From Cladophialophora immunda (taxonomy: Eukaryota > Ascomycota > Eurotiomycetes > Chaetothyriales > Herpotrichiellaceae): a stretch of DNA of 64,000 nt. A program made the position numbers and the translations under genes. The notes below the pieces were generated by a model, which worked only from the letters and a program-made list of their open reading frames with translations, had not been told where the DNA came from and did no database searches. Shown here piece by piece: positions 33,101-42,758 of the stretch. Within the stretch, counting starts at the first letter, position 1. The number at the start of each line of letters is the position of its first letter. Where the stretch lies: NCBI RefSeq assembly GCF_000835495.1, contig NW_015622547.1:868001-932000 (forward strand), given 5' to 3'.

Positions 33101-33841
33101 GAACACATGCACATCATTTACGAGCTCAAGGAGCACACGGTGACGGTCGAAGACAGCACTGTCGCGCAGCAGCTAAGGGACCACGCCGACGACATCACAC
33201 TCCGTCAGACGGCAATCACCAACCTGGACCAAACAATCAGGGAGTACCAGGATGAGCACGACATTGTCCGCGACGCGGCCGCCAGGTTCGGCGTGTTCTT
33301 GAAGCACCACTCCATCACGCCCATCAACGACGCCACCGAGGCGTACCTCGACTTCCTCATCAAAGCCGAGAAAGACAAAGTCGACGTCGGCGGCAACGAC
33401 GCCAAGCTCCAGACCTTGACAGAGGACCTCCAGCGCCACAAAGAAGCCATGGCAGTGCTGACGCGCTCCTTCGCCGCGAATACGACTGCCGCGGCGGACG
33501 ATCTGACCGAAGCGGCCATCGAGAGGACGATTGGCGTGCTGTACGACCTGAAACACTTTGGCGAGAACCTGAAGTGCTTGCGAGAGGGGATCTCGTCCGC
33601 GCACGAAGCCACCAATCGGGAGATCCCGCTGTCTTTCAAGCGCCATCCTTTCAGTGCGAGCGGTCGCCGTTCCAGGAAGCTGGAGTTTCGGAGGCACAAT
33701 TACACGGACGGTTCTGCCAGCGGTGGTGCATCGTCTGCGGGACGGGCTCAGGAGGATGGTGACGGCAAGGGCTTGTTCACGAAGGCGTGGCGGAGGGGAC
33801 AGGCTCTTTTTACCCTCGGCCCCTCAGGGTCTTCGAGGTGA
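30116..33841 (+). CDS. Large GTPase with SNTX-type (MACPF-like, helical, thioredoxin-like) N-terminus
   Basis: Intronless, 1241 residues. Residues 1-250 begin RIGALYNAREDCFLAGN and continue TILAGWLDCTGSFRLLEE, resembling the MACPF-like N-terminal domain of the stonustoxin/neoverrucotoxin family, which also occurs in many non-toxin animal and fungal proteins. A helical segment (about 285-370) and a thioredoxin-like segment (about 375-500) follow in the same order as in that family. A Cys/His cluster at about 515-550 (MPCPSSQCSEHTDCHW...CPDC, YCGCGR) probably binds zinc. A septin/AIG1-like G domain starts with P-loop GETGVGKST at 598-606, has switch DTPGIGD at 697-703, and shows only FTNTR where NKxD is expected. 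Helices and a second Cys/His cluster (about 930-990) complete it. No signal peptide or transmembrane segment is visible. The biological role in fungi is unknown; toxicity is not implied. Confidence 0.8.
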   Translation: MNGLKQRPAIDDEARIGALYNAREDCFLAGNPSSEQYPPGAVQISSTPTQKIQLDHDSSFASKFRMLGVEASLGATILAGWLDCTGSFRLLEEPNGQDDAWSAVYHTLLTVEERLHLGCPALRDCLRDYSLQEATHLVVEIKWGLRSVITAQYPERLSANASALRSRMGEFAAAAEKLASDTSQSHCFALGSNEPLDVMVYSDVLQTDGIIMEDLQEAYEFLKIVPLHIKDINNGKGKPVTYSLLPLEVVGYILQLPLAPQAALSLPRDEWLDQLIKVFDDFQSYRRRLSDHATHMVSKKQYLLPGQMELFEDGLRRLSEAESALKARFPMAVRNARQDGDQGELHRLLQEYVDGDSAPGKIGNVDSSHPSATDVLEGLVARGATYVGGDDSVLVNELERYRHGDVYVLHFDRSGLSEDVDPSWTLNYDRFLNLLDNQKDGTHTLWAIYEPSARKDACQSGFHISYFQMGEEVTQDLLEYERLMSEKCFARCPPDTIEAKDIKKPIKRRFVTMPCPSSQCSEHTDCHWTCPDCLEAIEYGYVDDYFYCGCGRSKYSNYEFQCNGPSHGPRFDQHDPAVMLKSLRDLGSSHYVNILILGETGVGKSTFINALANYLQFATLDDAMASDGFSWLVPCSFSTQTMNRDSLDDEIQEHFVSIGSREDEKDGSKGDSATQRTAVYSVPISSGSTPCTVRLIDTPGIGDTRGPEFDRKNMMDVLATISGYDELHGILILLKPNNSRLTITFQYCVKELLVHLHQSAARNMVFGFTNTRITNYTPGDTFQPLKRLLGGNTNVGLSLSANTTYCFDSESFRYLAASKQGIHMPNKADFDRSWDHSRHETVRLIEHFRSVRAHLTKSTMSLNGARRSIRELTRPMADISQMIRKNIAVCTDKKAELADKRLTGDQLRNNLHIDKIQLKPEPLVMPRTVCAHTDCTEVRDDGTGRSEKVTVYKTHCHDQCSLDDVPHDVLAPPSLMNCAAFGGSQTCSRCRHHWSEHMHIIYELKEHTVTVEDSTVAQQLRDHADDITLRQTAITNLDQTIREYQDEHDIVRDAAARFGVFLKHHSITPINDATEAYLDFLIKAEKDKVDVGGNDAKLQTLTEDLQRHKEAMAVLTRSFAANTTAAADDLTEAAIERTIGVLYDLKHFGENLKCLREGISSAHEATNREIPLSFKRHPFSASGRRSRKLEFRRHNYTDGSASGGASSAGRAQEDGDGKGLFTKAWRRGQALFTLGPSGSSR

Positions 33842-34460
33842 ACAGGCCCTCGACACACTAACTGGAATGCCACACCTGGTTTTGCTGAGCCCGAGTCCAG
33901 CAGGATTGAAACTCCTGGCCTGCTGCGGACGTCGACTATTTCATGATTGGAAGCCTGCGGGCACACGACAAGACAGAAGGAAGCCCCTTCTCATAGTTTT
34001 CAGTACCCAATATCAATATCATTTGCGCTAGCTACAGACTCTTGTCCAGAGGTGGTGGTCTACCCGGTCTGCACTTGGCGGCCCGGTTAGAATGTACGGA
34101 GTACCTCGTATGATTATCGCCAAATCTCCTTTCGGCAAGATACCAGCTGCGTCTGATTGGGGGATCTGCGCGACGCCTTGCTGCAGGAGGGCGGCCGGCT
34201 GCATTGGCCCAATCCAATCGAGTTACACCATCCTCTTTCGGCGTCTTATGTATCGTATTAGTTCGTCTCAACGGCGGGCATGCGAGGCTTAATAAGCACT
34301 TCGGGCAGTTCGATCAGGGTTATTACCTCAAAGTTACTAGGCCAGGTGCCGCGCAGGGGGATCCGTCAGTCACTACCAAGGCTGTGTTATATATAATGGT
34401 GCCGCCCGGAGTATATTGGGCGAAGAAGGGCATACGACTCGGGACCGCCACCATGCGACA
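33842..34460. other. Intergenic with a TATA-like promoter
   Basis: 3' flank of the GTPase gene. TTATATATAATGG at about 34385-34397, about 65 bases before the ATG at 34461, is a good TATA-like element for the regulator-like gene. Confidence 0.55.
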
Positions 34461-36268
34461 ATGACCAAGATCACCATCCACTTCCTCCCCGTGAGGACCG
34501 CGACGCTCAGACGGACCAAGCGCGACGCCGAGCTCACCGACGCCGAAGCAAAGTCCCATGCCCGGCGGTCTGCTCACGTCCTGGCCAGACTGCCCAAGCG
34601 CACGGCGCGCGGGCATGCAAGGGCCGGGTCGCAGTCCATCCTGCGGCTCAAGAAACGCACAAAGGTAAAACCGGTCAGAAAGTCCAGAAAAACCGACTCC
34701 AGAGGACAACTAAGTGCCCAGTCTAACATACATACACGTGTGGTAACAGAAGCCGGAAACCATGCCTGCCGACAACAACGACACCCAGGCCCCCATTTCG
34801 CGAAGAATGCAGGCCAATGTGCCGCCCAGCATTGGAGACGTGGATGGATGCGACCCTTTCGTCCGCTTCCCGTGCGTGACCGGGTCGATTGAGCACAAGT
34901 TGTTCCATTTCCGTCAGCCCCCTTCTCTTCCTCCCCTTGATTCACTGAGACTGACCGAGGGCATGGTGTGCGCACACAGTCATGTCCTACGTGCCGAGCC
35001 GATTCTACGGCACCCGGCCGTGGGCGGCGTACGACGTGCTCCGCGACTCGGTCATGCCCGAGATCCTGACGGGGGGCGCGTACATGTCGCTCGCGCTGTA
35101 CGTGGCGGCGGCCATCGTCAACACGCTCAAGTCGCCGCAGCAGCAGCCGCAGTTCTCGGAAGAATGGATGCTGGCGCGGCAGGCGACCAACTACCGGCTG
35201 CTGAGGCAGCTGCTGGAGAACCAGCACGGCCACCCGTGGGACTGGGCCATCACCTGCGTCGTCGTGGCGGGCTACGCCGACGCCATGGCCGGCCAGGCCG
35301 AGCGCGGCCGCACGCACACAAGGGCCGGCCTCGACATGCTCCAGGACTTTCGGAACCTGCAGCGCATGCGGCTCTCGTCGGGGTCCATCGCCTTCAAGGC
35401 GTTTCTGCAGACGGGCGTGCCCACGATGTTCCCGACGAGCGCCGCGCTCGAGGCGGCCATGCACGGCGCGAGCCAGAACCTGCGGCGGATCCAAGCTTGG
35501 ACCCGTCTCAAGCGGAATGCGCGGTGCTCCGGCACCCACTGCCAATGTCATCCCCCTGACGCGGTTGGGGAGAACGATGCCACGGAGCAGACAGCCCGCT
35601 CGAACGGAGAGTGCCGCTACTGGGCGGCGCGGCGCCTGGCCCTGGGCCCGACGACGGCGATGGGCCGCTTGCTGGCGCCCAAGTCCATCCGATTGCCCGT
35701 CTCGGACGAGCGGCTGCTGATGGCCAGCATCTACGCCCTGCACGGCATCCTGTGCAACCTGCAAGACGTCGACGCCGCGGCGGAGCGCTTCTTGGCCGAC
35801 GTCGGCGAGATGACGGCTAACAGCCTGGACGAGGGCGTCGACCTGAGCGTGCCCCCGCGGTTCGCCATGCAGAACTGCATCCACATTGTCGTCGCGTGCG
35901 CCGAGAAGCACGGCCTGTGGTTCTACCACGGGCCGGGACACCCGCTGCCCGCGCTGCGCACCTGGGAGGCCCTCGAGTTTGTCGAGATCATGATGCTCAC
36001 GGGCCCTGCGAAGCAGCAGAAGATCATGGACGCGATGCGCCGCTGGCTCTATTGGGAATCGTCGCAGCCGGTGGAGGTGGCGGTGGCGACGTCGACGACA
36101 ATAACCCCACAAACACTCCTCCTCGGCGACGACAGCGAGCTGGAAGAATTCAAGAACGAGATCGTCTCGAACTGGAAGGCCAGAAGAGCCTCCGAAAGTT
36201 CGACTCGGGACATAGAAATAGACTCAAATACCCTCGCCACTTCCAAGACAGAGAAGGTAAAGGCATGA
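34461..36268 (+). CDS. Fungal transcription-factor-domain-like protein without zinc cluster
   Basis: Three exons (34461-34664, 34750-34912, 34980-36268) join in frame to 551 residues. The N-terminus, ITIHFLPVRTATLRRTKRDAE, then SHARRSAHVLAR and ILRLKKRTK, is the basic, Arg-rich segment seen at the start of many filamentous-fungal regulator-like proteins that lack a Zn2Cys6 DNA-binding domain. The rest is helical and resembles the fungal-specific regulatory (middle homology) region: YVPSRFYGTRPWAAYDVLRDS, LENQHGHPWDWAITCVVVAGYADAM, RRIQAWTRLKRNARC, LPVSDERLLMASIYALHGI and FYHGPGHPLPALRTWEALEF. No Cys6 pattern is present, so direct DNA binding is doubtful. GC content is higher than in flanking genes. 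It lies 0.9 kb from a LaeA-like methyltransferase gene, with their 3' ends convergent. Confidence 0.8.
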
Positions 36269-37170
36269 CACGAAAGCCGCCAGGAAACCCTCCAAGCACG
36301 GGGCGCGCCGCACCTGACCCGCGAGGTCCACGAGGAAGAACGATGTCAAGACGCGCATGCCCGGTCAAAGCAACGACCAGCAGGGATTTTGGTCACTTCC
36401 ATGTTATTGGAGTTCTTTATGCGGGCTTATTTTTGAATAGCCGGCCGCTTACACAGCCAGGCTTCATGCCCGTGTACCCATGGTAAGCGAATACAAAGTG
36501 CTTTTGTTCTCAGTGCGAATCATACTGACCAGCGGCATCAGTCTGGATTGCCGCGTTTTGAGAAAGCAACAAACCCAAGGAGATTGTCCTTGATGGGGAC
36601 GCCAGAAACCTCCCAGACGCCTGGATCACCGACACTGCTTGCGTCCCTCGGGGCAATGTTCGCCTGAAACTCCATCCTCAATGGTCCTTGTTTTGGAGGA
36701 AAGCCGAGCGCGATAACGACGTGCATTGGTGGTGGACGACAGTTCCGCCGTGGTGAGCAGAAGGCAGAAGCGGAGTATTGAGGTGCCGTTGTAGGTGGAC
36801 AGAATCGCCGTCTGGAATGCCGTCGGTCTCCTGGCATGCTGGGAGTGGGTTCGAGCCAATCTCGACTCAGCCTCCTGCTCATCGGCAGATTATTCAGATA
36901 ACGCCTTTTTTTCCATTGCTGGCGGTGATGTCTAGATGATACCATCAGTGACTGCGCCATGTGAGATCTGGTCAGTGAAGTCGTTGACAGCTTTTCTGTC
37001 CGGGTTTCCCTGACACATGGCCTCGAGATGAGGTGCACTTGGTGGGATACTGATAGAGCGCCTCGCCTCTTGGATTTCAAGACTGCGTGGGGGCAGGTTT
37101 CCTTCCATAGACGTTGTAACTGTGCTGCGTTAGTCTCTGGGCCGCTCTCACCACCAACCACAAAAACTTA
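36269..37170. other. Convergent intergenic region, 0.9 kb
   Basis: 3' flanks of the regulator-like (plus) and methyltransferase (minus) genes. A 207-codon minus-strand frame at 36538-37161 has no recognised motif and is not called. Confidence 0.5.
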
Positions 37171-38130
37171 CTAGAAGATATAACTGTGCATCTTGGGATT
37201 CCGCAGCTCGCGTTTCGTCTCGGCGATCAGGATCTGCAGTTCGTCCGGATTGCCTCCCAGCATGGTGGTATAGCCGCGGAGCAGGTAGGCGTCCAGGCCG
37301 TTCCGGAGGCTGAAGTTCTCGTAGGCGCCGATCTCCTTGAGCCGGCCATCTTTCGGCCAGATGCCCTGGGGCACCTTGTAGATGGACTCTGTGACGTCGA
37401 CGAAGCCGGCGCGCTCCATCTGGGCCTTCCACAGCGTCGGCGCGTTCAGCGGCGTGCCCATGGCATCCGCCATCTCGAAAAACAGCCGCTCGACTTCCTT
37501 CAGGTGAGAGTCCGCTGGCAGCGTGCCGTCGTCCGAGGTGGGCGTCGGGTACGTGCCCCCGACTTCCATGTAGGCGCCGGGCCGCAGGTGGTCGAATGCC
37601 TGTCTGAACAGCCGGTCCCAGTCGCGGACGGCCATGATGAGCTCGCGGGCGTGGATGAAGTCGAAGCTGGTGGTGGAGAACAGCCACTCGTCCTCGATGT
37701 CCTGCACCTCGAACTGGCAGTTCGGGGGCACCCACTCGGGCTGCACGGGCGCGATGTCCACGCCCGTCACCACGGCGGTTTCGTACTGGTCGGCGGCGTC
37801 GATGGCCCAGATGCCCGACCCGGTGCCCAGGTCCAGGATCCTCGCCGGCGCGAGGGGGATCGGAGCACGGTGCAGCGCCCCGCCGATGATTTTGCGGAAC
37901 TTGACGTGCTGGATGTTGTTGCGCTCCTGCTCCCTTTCGTCGATGGGGAGGCCGTACATATTTCTGCCATAGGCGGGGTACTTGCGGCCGTTTTCTTCAA
38001 TGCCATTGCGGATGTGCGTCGAGATGGACGTCAAGTAGCTGCTCCCATCATCCGAGAGGGAGCCGTATGTTTCGTCCTCGAACGAGTCGAAGTCATCCAC
38101 ATGGATCAGGTCCTCGTTGTGGGCAGCCAT
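37171..38130 (-). CDS. SAM-dependent methyltransferase, LaeA-like
   Basis: Single exon of 319 residues, starting MAAHNEDLIHVDDFDSF; an ATG 15 bases upstream is in frame. It is a class I methyltransferase: motif I ILDLGTGSGIWAIDAAD, GVDIAPVQPEWVPPNCQFEVQD (motif II plus the usual 'P.W.PPN..F...D' of the family), FDFIHARELI and RPGAYMEVGG. The DDGSSYLTSISTHIRNGIEENGRKY lead-in is characteristic of the large LaeA/UMTA-like family of filamentous fungi, members of which regulate or take part in secondary metabolism. The gene is transcribed away from the O-methyltransferase gene with 302 bases between start codons. Confidence 0.88.
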   Translation of the reverse strand: MAAHNEDLIHVDDFDSFEDETYGSLSDDGSSYLTSISTHIRNGIEENGRKYPAYGRNMYGLPIDEREQERNNIQHVKFRKIIGGALHRAPIPLAPARILDLGTGSGIWAIDAADQYETAVVTGVDIAPVQPEWVPPNCQFEVQDIEDEWLFSTTSFDFIHARELIMAVRDWDRLFRQAFDHLRPGAYMEVGGTYPTPTSDDGTLPADSHLKEVERLFFEMADAMGTPLNAPTLWKAQMERAGFVDVTESIYKVPQGIWPKDGRLKEIGAYENFSLRNGLDAYLLRGYTTMLGGNPDELQILIAETKRELRNPKMHSYIF

Positions 38131-38432
38131 TATTAGGTACAACACTGGAGCTACTCGTGCGAGTTCGCTAGCTAGCTAGAGGTTTTTAGAGTGGGAAGCC
38201 GAGGAGGATGTTGGACGGGGGAAGCGAGGGGCGATAAAGGCCCAGAATCCCCGAGCCTATTGCGAACTAGGATCGTGGCCCGTCAACAAGCCGGCGTTGC
38301 TGCCTTTGGCGCCGTCGCTAGCCACGGCGAAAGGTTGAGAACGAGGAGGGGTAGAGGCCGGCTGTGATTATCGTGACAAACCTTCTGCTGCTTCGTGAGC
38401 ACCGATTCCGCAACGGGCACACGGAAAGTATC
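38131..38432. promoter_or_regulatory. Bidirectional promoter between two methyltransferase genes
   Basis: 302 bases separate the start codons of the LaeA-like gene (minus) and the O-methyltransferase gene (plus), so the two probably share control elements. CTAGCTAGCTAG at about 38168-38179 is a short self-complementary run. Confidence 0.5.
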
Positions 38433-39998
38433 ATGGCGCCGTCCTCCTTGCCTGCGCATGTTGACATGGACGTCATCTCCCGACTTTTGCAGGATGTCAA
38501 CGAACATGTGCAGGCCTTTGGCTCGGGAGATCTCAAGACTCGCGAGGCCGCGATTGAGGCGTGTCGCTCGCTGGCCTCGGCCCTGGAGACTCCCAGCGAG
38601 GCGGTGGTGAGGATGACATGGGTTGAGGTCAGTGCGCAGTGCGATCCATCCATCCTGGACATTGGCGGGTTCTCTCTGACCTCGAGCGACCACAAACAGC
38701 CCAGTCATCTTGCCGCGCTGCGCATGGCCGTTGACCTGCGGCTCTTTGAGCATCTTGCAGCAGACAATGGCTGTCCGAAAACAAGTGCCCAGATTGCGGC
38801 AGCGTGCTCAGCAGAGCCTTGGTTGGTTGGTTCGGCCAGCCCGTTTCGAGAATCCAATACTTCTGCAGCCCAGGGACTGTCCTCGTGCTGACACGGGTTT
38901 CCACTTCCAGGGCGGATGATGATGCATCTCGCGGCGATGAACACTCTTCGTCAAGTCGATGCAGACAGCTACGTGCTGAACCCATTTGCACAAGCCATGA
39001 CAAAATCCATCTTCAGGGAGAGCGTTGTTCTGATGTGCGTCACTTGACACAGATAGACAAATCGAACCCTGAATATGAAACTGACAGGCACCCGACCTCT
39101 GTGGAGAAATAGGCACGATATCTGTATCCCGATCAACATGAAGACGGCCGAGTTCTTTGCAGAGAATGGCTATACCAGCCCGACAGATCCCCTCAATACA
39201 CCGGCGCAACATACATTCGATGCGAAAGGCAAGACACATATCTTGGACATATTCGCGCAACGTGGGCAGACCCAGGGCCTTGCCAGTATGATGGCTACGT
39301 GGATGCTCGACCGACCGCACTGGTCCGACGATGACTTGGGATTTTATCCTGTGAAGCAGCGACTAATACAAAGCACGACCGGCGACGACGATTCGGTCTT
39401 CCTGGTGGATGTTGGAGGCAGCGTAGGGCACGATCTGGAAAAGTTCCTCGTTCGACACCCGTTCGACAGCTTCCCGGGCCACCTGGTCCTTCAGGATCGG
39501 GCTGAAGTCATCGATTCGATTCCCGAGAACAGCTTAAAGGCTGGCCTTCGCGCCATGGCCCATGACTTTTTCACCCCACAACCGATAGAAGGTAAGTGCA
39601 GTAATAACTTTTTTCTGTGCCCCAGGTCCCCTTCGAGCTTGTAGCCTTTGTCTGATATGCACGTACACCGACCTGCAGGGGCGAGAACATATTTTCTGCA
39701 CAGCATAATCCATGACTACCCGGACGACCGGGCACGGTTGATTCTGAAGAATATCGCTCGAGCCATGAAAAAGGGGCACTCCAAACTTATCTTGTGGGAT
39801 TTCGTGCTTCCAGAAAGGGCCGTTGCCTCAACCCTGTCAGCTCTCGACTGGGAAATGATGTCCTTCTATGCCGCGAGCGAGAGGTCAGAGGGTCAATGGA
39901 AAGCGTTGCTCGAAGATCCCGACATCGGTTTGAAAGTCAATGGGATCTGGAGCTATAGTCAGTTTGACCAAAGTGTGATCGAGGCAGAACTGGCTTGA
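38433..39998 (+). CDS. O-methyltransferase, fungal secondary-metabolism type
   Basis: Five exons (38433-38627, 38700-38829, 38911-39034, 39113-39591, 39679-39998) give 415 residues. The N-terminal dimerisation/winged-helix region reads LAALRMAVDLRLFEHLAADNGCPKTSAQIAAAC, then GRMMMHLAAMNTLRQVDADSYVLNPFAQAM. The SAM-binding region reads VFLVDVGGSVGHDLEKF (motif I) and LVLQDRAEVI, then MAHDFFTPQP, FLHSIIHDYPDD and KLILWDFVLP. The His in SIIHDYPD corresponds to the catalytic base of plant-type O-methyltransferases. The donor at 38830 (GTTCGG) is weak. The 72-base first intron is a multiple of three and open, so an unspliced form would still be in frame. Substrate unknown. Confidence 0.85.
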
Positions 39999-40494
39999 GG
40001 GCCACTCGTTGTTCTCTTCATATCCCGATCAGTTTCCAGCGCGACTTCAGTGGGAATAGAAGTAGAGATACGCTCGTATCTTTGACATATACCTTACTTT
40101 CAAACATTGACCCGGCAGCTTGTGTCTCGAGCGAGAAGGACGTGGAGGTCAGTGGGGGCTCTCTCATAGACCTGATGTCCGACGTGGCTAAAAGTGAGGG
40201 CTCGTAGAGGCAAAGGATTGACATGTTCAAAGAGGCTGGAGCATATCTTACCGCCTCGTTGGACGGGGCACTTTGATATGCCAAGGCTGCGCCCACAGCG
40301 CGGGTCCCTGGCCTGCGCCGCATTGTTGTAATAAGAGGTAGCTTGTTGTCGTCTCCAACTGCAGATTCTCCTGGTCCAAAAAGTGTCCCTTGCCCATGCA
40401 GTTCTAGATCTGCCCTGACTAAACTCCCATTGCTCCTCGCACATGGTCTCTTCCGCCGCCGTCTGTCTCTCCCTCTGCGCAGCCCTTCACCACC
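39999..40494. other. Intergenic
   Basis: 3' flank of the O-methyltransferase gene and promoter of the RRM-protein gene. No gene seen. Confidence 0.6.
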
Positions 40495-41964
40495 ATGTCT
40501 AATCCCAAAGTCGCCGCCGATTTCGACGCAATAATTCAGGCTGGTATTTCGCTCTCCGTGTCGCTCTTTGCGCCTGACGGTCCGCTGACGGGTTCCCAGA
40601 CCGACAGCGCAAAAAGAATGAAGCGCTGGCAAACGAGATCTTTGGCAGAAGTAAAGCGAACAAGAACGCTCCCAGAAGCACAAGCAAAGGCTCTTTACGG
40701 ACCCCTGACCTCGCGAGTCGCATCACAAAGGTATAGCCAAGCGGAAAGTCCTGTCAAGCTGGAAGCGTTGGGGAATCATGTCCGAACTCATTGCTGATGG
40801 GAACGGCTGGTGTAGCGATCTTCGTCTGTGACCAGTTCAGGCTCTTCCCGTAACCATCTATTCACTCCTCCGTCAAGGCCGTCCTCAACAAACCCTCAAA
40901 ATGCACGCTCGTCTCGCCTCGCCTCCGCGCTCGAGTCTCCCCAAGCCAACGTCATATCCCCCCAACCAAAACCAAGAGGCTCTGGTCTAAGCATTAAAGG
41001 CAAGGCAGGCCCCTTCGTGGTGGAAGCCAGCAATTTCGCCCCTGGTACGACGGCGGCCGATATCGAATCTGCCCTACAAGCGGAAACGTTGGACGAGAGC
41101 GGTGTCAGCGGAATGCTCTCGTGTCGCTTGGTCAAGACAAGTCCAGTTGTGGTGGCGGAGTTGGTGTTTACTGAAAGACAGATCGCGGACCAGATTATAT
41201 CCACGTACAACAATCAGAAAGCAGACGGACGTATCTTGCGACTTTCCCTCAAGCGACCTGGTCCAGGCTCGACCTCTACACCGCAGTCCAATCAATCGAA
41301 CCTCGATCCGGCGCCTGAAGCGCTGATACCAGAAACACAGACACAGCCTGGAGATGAGAACACCATGGAGGACGTGGAGATGGATACAGAGGGGGCGGCT
41401 TCCTACGACGATCGACGTACCCGGGAACCCAGAAACGCCGACGCGGACGTCCAAGATGGAAGCTACGGCTTTGAAGAACCGCTGCCTCCTGATGCGCACG
41501 CACGCCACGCTGAGCGCAGGAGAGACGAGGATCGACGAGACCGAGAGCGAAGCTACGAGCGCGACCGCGACCACGACCGCGACCACGACCGCGACCACGA
41601 ACAGGACCGAGAACGAGAGAGAGATCATGATCGTGATCGCGACCGCGACCGCGATCGAGACCGAGACCGAGACCGGGACAGGGACCGAGATCGCTATGAC
41701 CGTCGCGATGCTCGTCCTGCGGGACGCGGCTCCTATCGTCGTGACGACAGACCCGACACCTACAACTCGCGGCCTTCGCACTACGGCAACGGGGTCGGCG
41801 GGGCTCCCGGGCCTGGCAGAGGGATATTTGGCGGTGGTGCACCGGGCCCTTTCCCGCGCGGCGGAGGTCGGATGTACAGCGACGACGGGATGCGCGGGGG
41901 TCGGCGAGGCGGCGGACCAGGCGGGTTTGGGCCTGGCGGCTATCCGAGAAGAGGAGGGTACTAG
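40495..41964 (+). CDS. RRM-type RNA-binding protein with Arg-Asp repeat and Gly-rich tail
   Basis: Three exons (40495-40543, 40600-40730, 40816-41964) join in frame to 442 residues. The N-terminus, MSNPKVAADFDAIIQADRQRK, then NEALANEIFGR and LASRITKRSSS, is basic. An RRM-like fold at about 124-205 reads PFVVEASNFAPGTTAADIESAL, then CRLVKTSPVVVAELVF and ADGRILRLSLKR; the RNP motifs are weak. After an acidic linker comes a long run of RD, DH and RE dipeptides (about 240-300), and the protein ends in Arg/Gly/Tyr-rich repeats (GGAPGPGRG, GGRRGGGPGGFGPGGYPRRGGY). This makeup fits a nuclear mRNA-export or splicing-associated protein of Yra1/ALY or SR type. I cannot name the orthologue. Confidence 0.82.
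41562..41692 (+). repeat. Hexanucleotide-like coding repeat (Arg-Asp tract)
   Basis: CGCGACCACGAC, then GACCGCGACCGC and GAGACCGAGACC units encode alternating Arg with Asp or His. The synonymous variation between units suggests that the dipeptide is under selection rather than being a recent expansion. Confidence 0.75.
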
Positions 41965-42758
41965 TGATGCCCTGTCCCTCTGTGTCTTGGATGTCCTTAG
42001 CAGCTTGGATCGAGCTGGGGACGGAGAGCGCAGCCGCAGCGACGTCGACGTGGGCGTGGACGCGGGCGTCGACGTCGACGTGGATCGGCTCAGCCATTGT
42101 GTGTGATTTCCATCCAGCATACCGCCACAGTTGTCGTATCGTCTCGACCACGTTTTCGATGTACTTCTACGGCGAAAGGAGGAGAAAGAAAATCAACCAG
42201 AGCTCTGATCTGCGGAGGGCCAAACCATGTAAGAGGGCAAGCATCCCAATCTACCAGCCCACATGGGTAGTGGAGAGGACAAAAATCCAAAAGAGAAGAA
42301 AAAACAAATCATGAAAAAGACCTTGTGAGCCCGTAACTCCGTATCTGTTTCCTGTGCTGGCCCTTTCTTGGCCACAGCCATTATCGCCGTCCGTTAGCAG
42401 TCCCCGCGGCTCAAAGATGAGTTGACACTGGGACCTCTTGTATTCTGGAGTACCCAACGCCCGCGAGCTAGACCCCCCTGTCCTGAACGTGTGCCCATCA
42501 GTAAAAAGTCAAGAACTCATCGCGCATGTTGATCGATCAATCAAAACATAAACGGATCTAATGCCAGCATCCGTCGTCCCCTCGAACCTGAAAGCCCATC
42601 GTCCCCGACAACCACCCGTGAAAACGCCTCGCTGATCGGTACAGTACACCCTGTTCCATGCCTGTTCTGCCTCTTTGAACGCAACCCAACCCAGGTGTCA
42701 TCAGACATGACTTCCACCACTTCATCAACTCTTTCGGCTCGAACAGACCGAAGTCGAC
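41965..42758. other. Convergent intergenic region, 0.8 kb
   Basis: 3' flanks of the RRM gene (plus) and Mob1 (minus). Nothing recognisable. Confidence 0.55.

Noticed and set aside
30116..33841. Calling the large GTPase a toxin because of its SNTX-like N-terminus
   Set aside because: The module is widespread in non-toxin intracellular proteins; there is no signal peptide and a G domain is fused, so a venom-type role is not supported.
34574..36112. 512-codon minus-strand open frame rich in Arg, His and Gly
   Set aside because: It lies antisense to the regulator-like gene, whose GC-rich third positions keep the complementary frame open. No family motif; composition typical of a shadow.
37186..38136. 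316-codon plus-strand open frame
   Set aside because: Antisense to the LaeA-like methyltransferase, which has clear motifs in the other strand.
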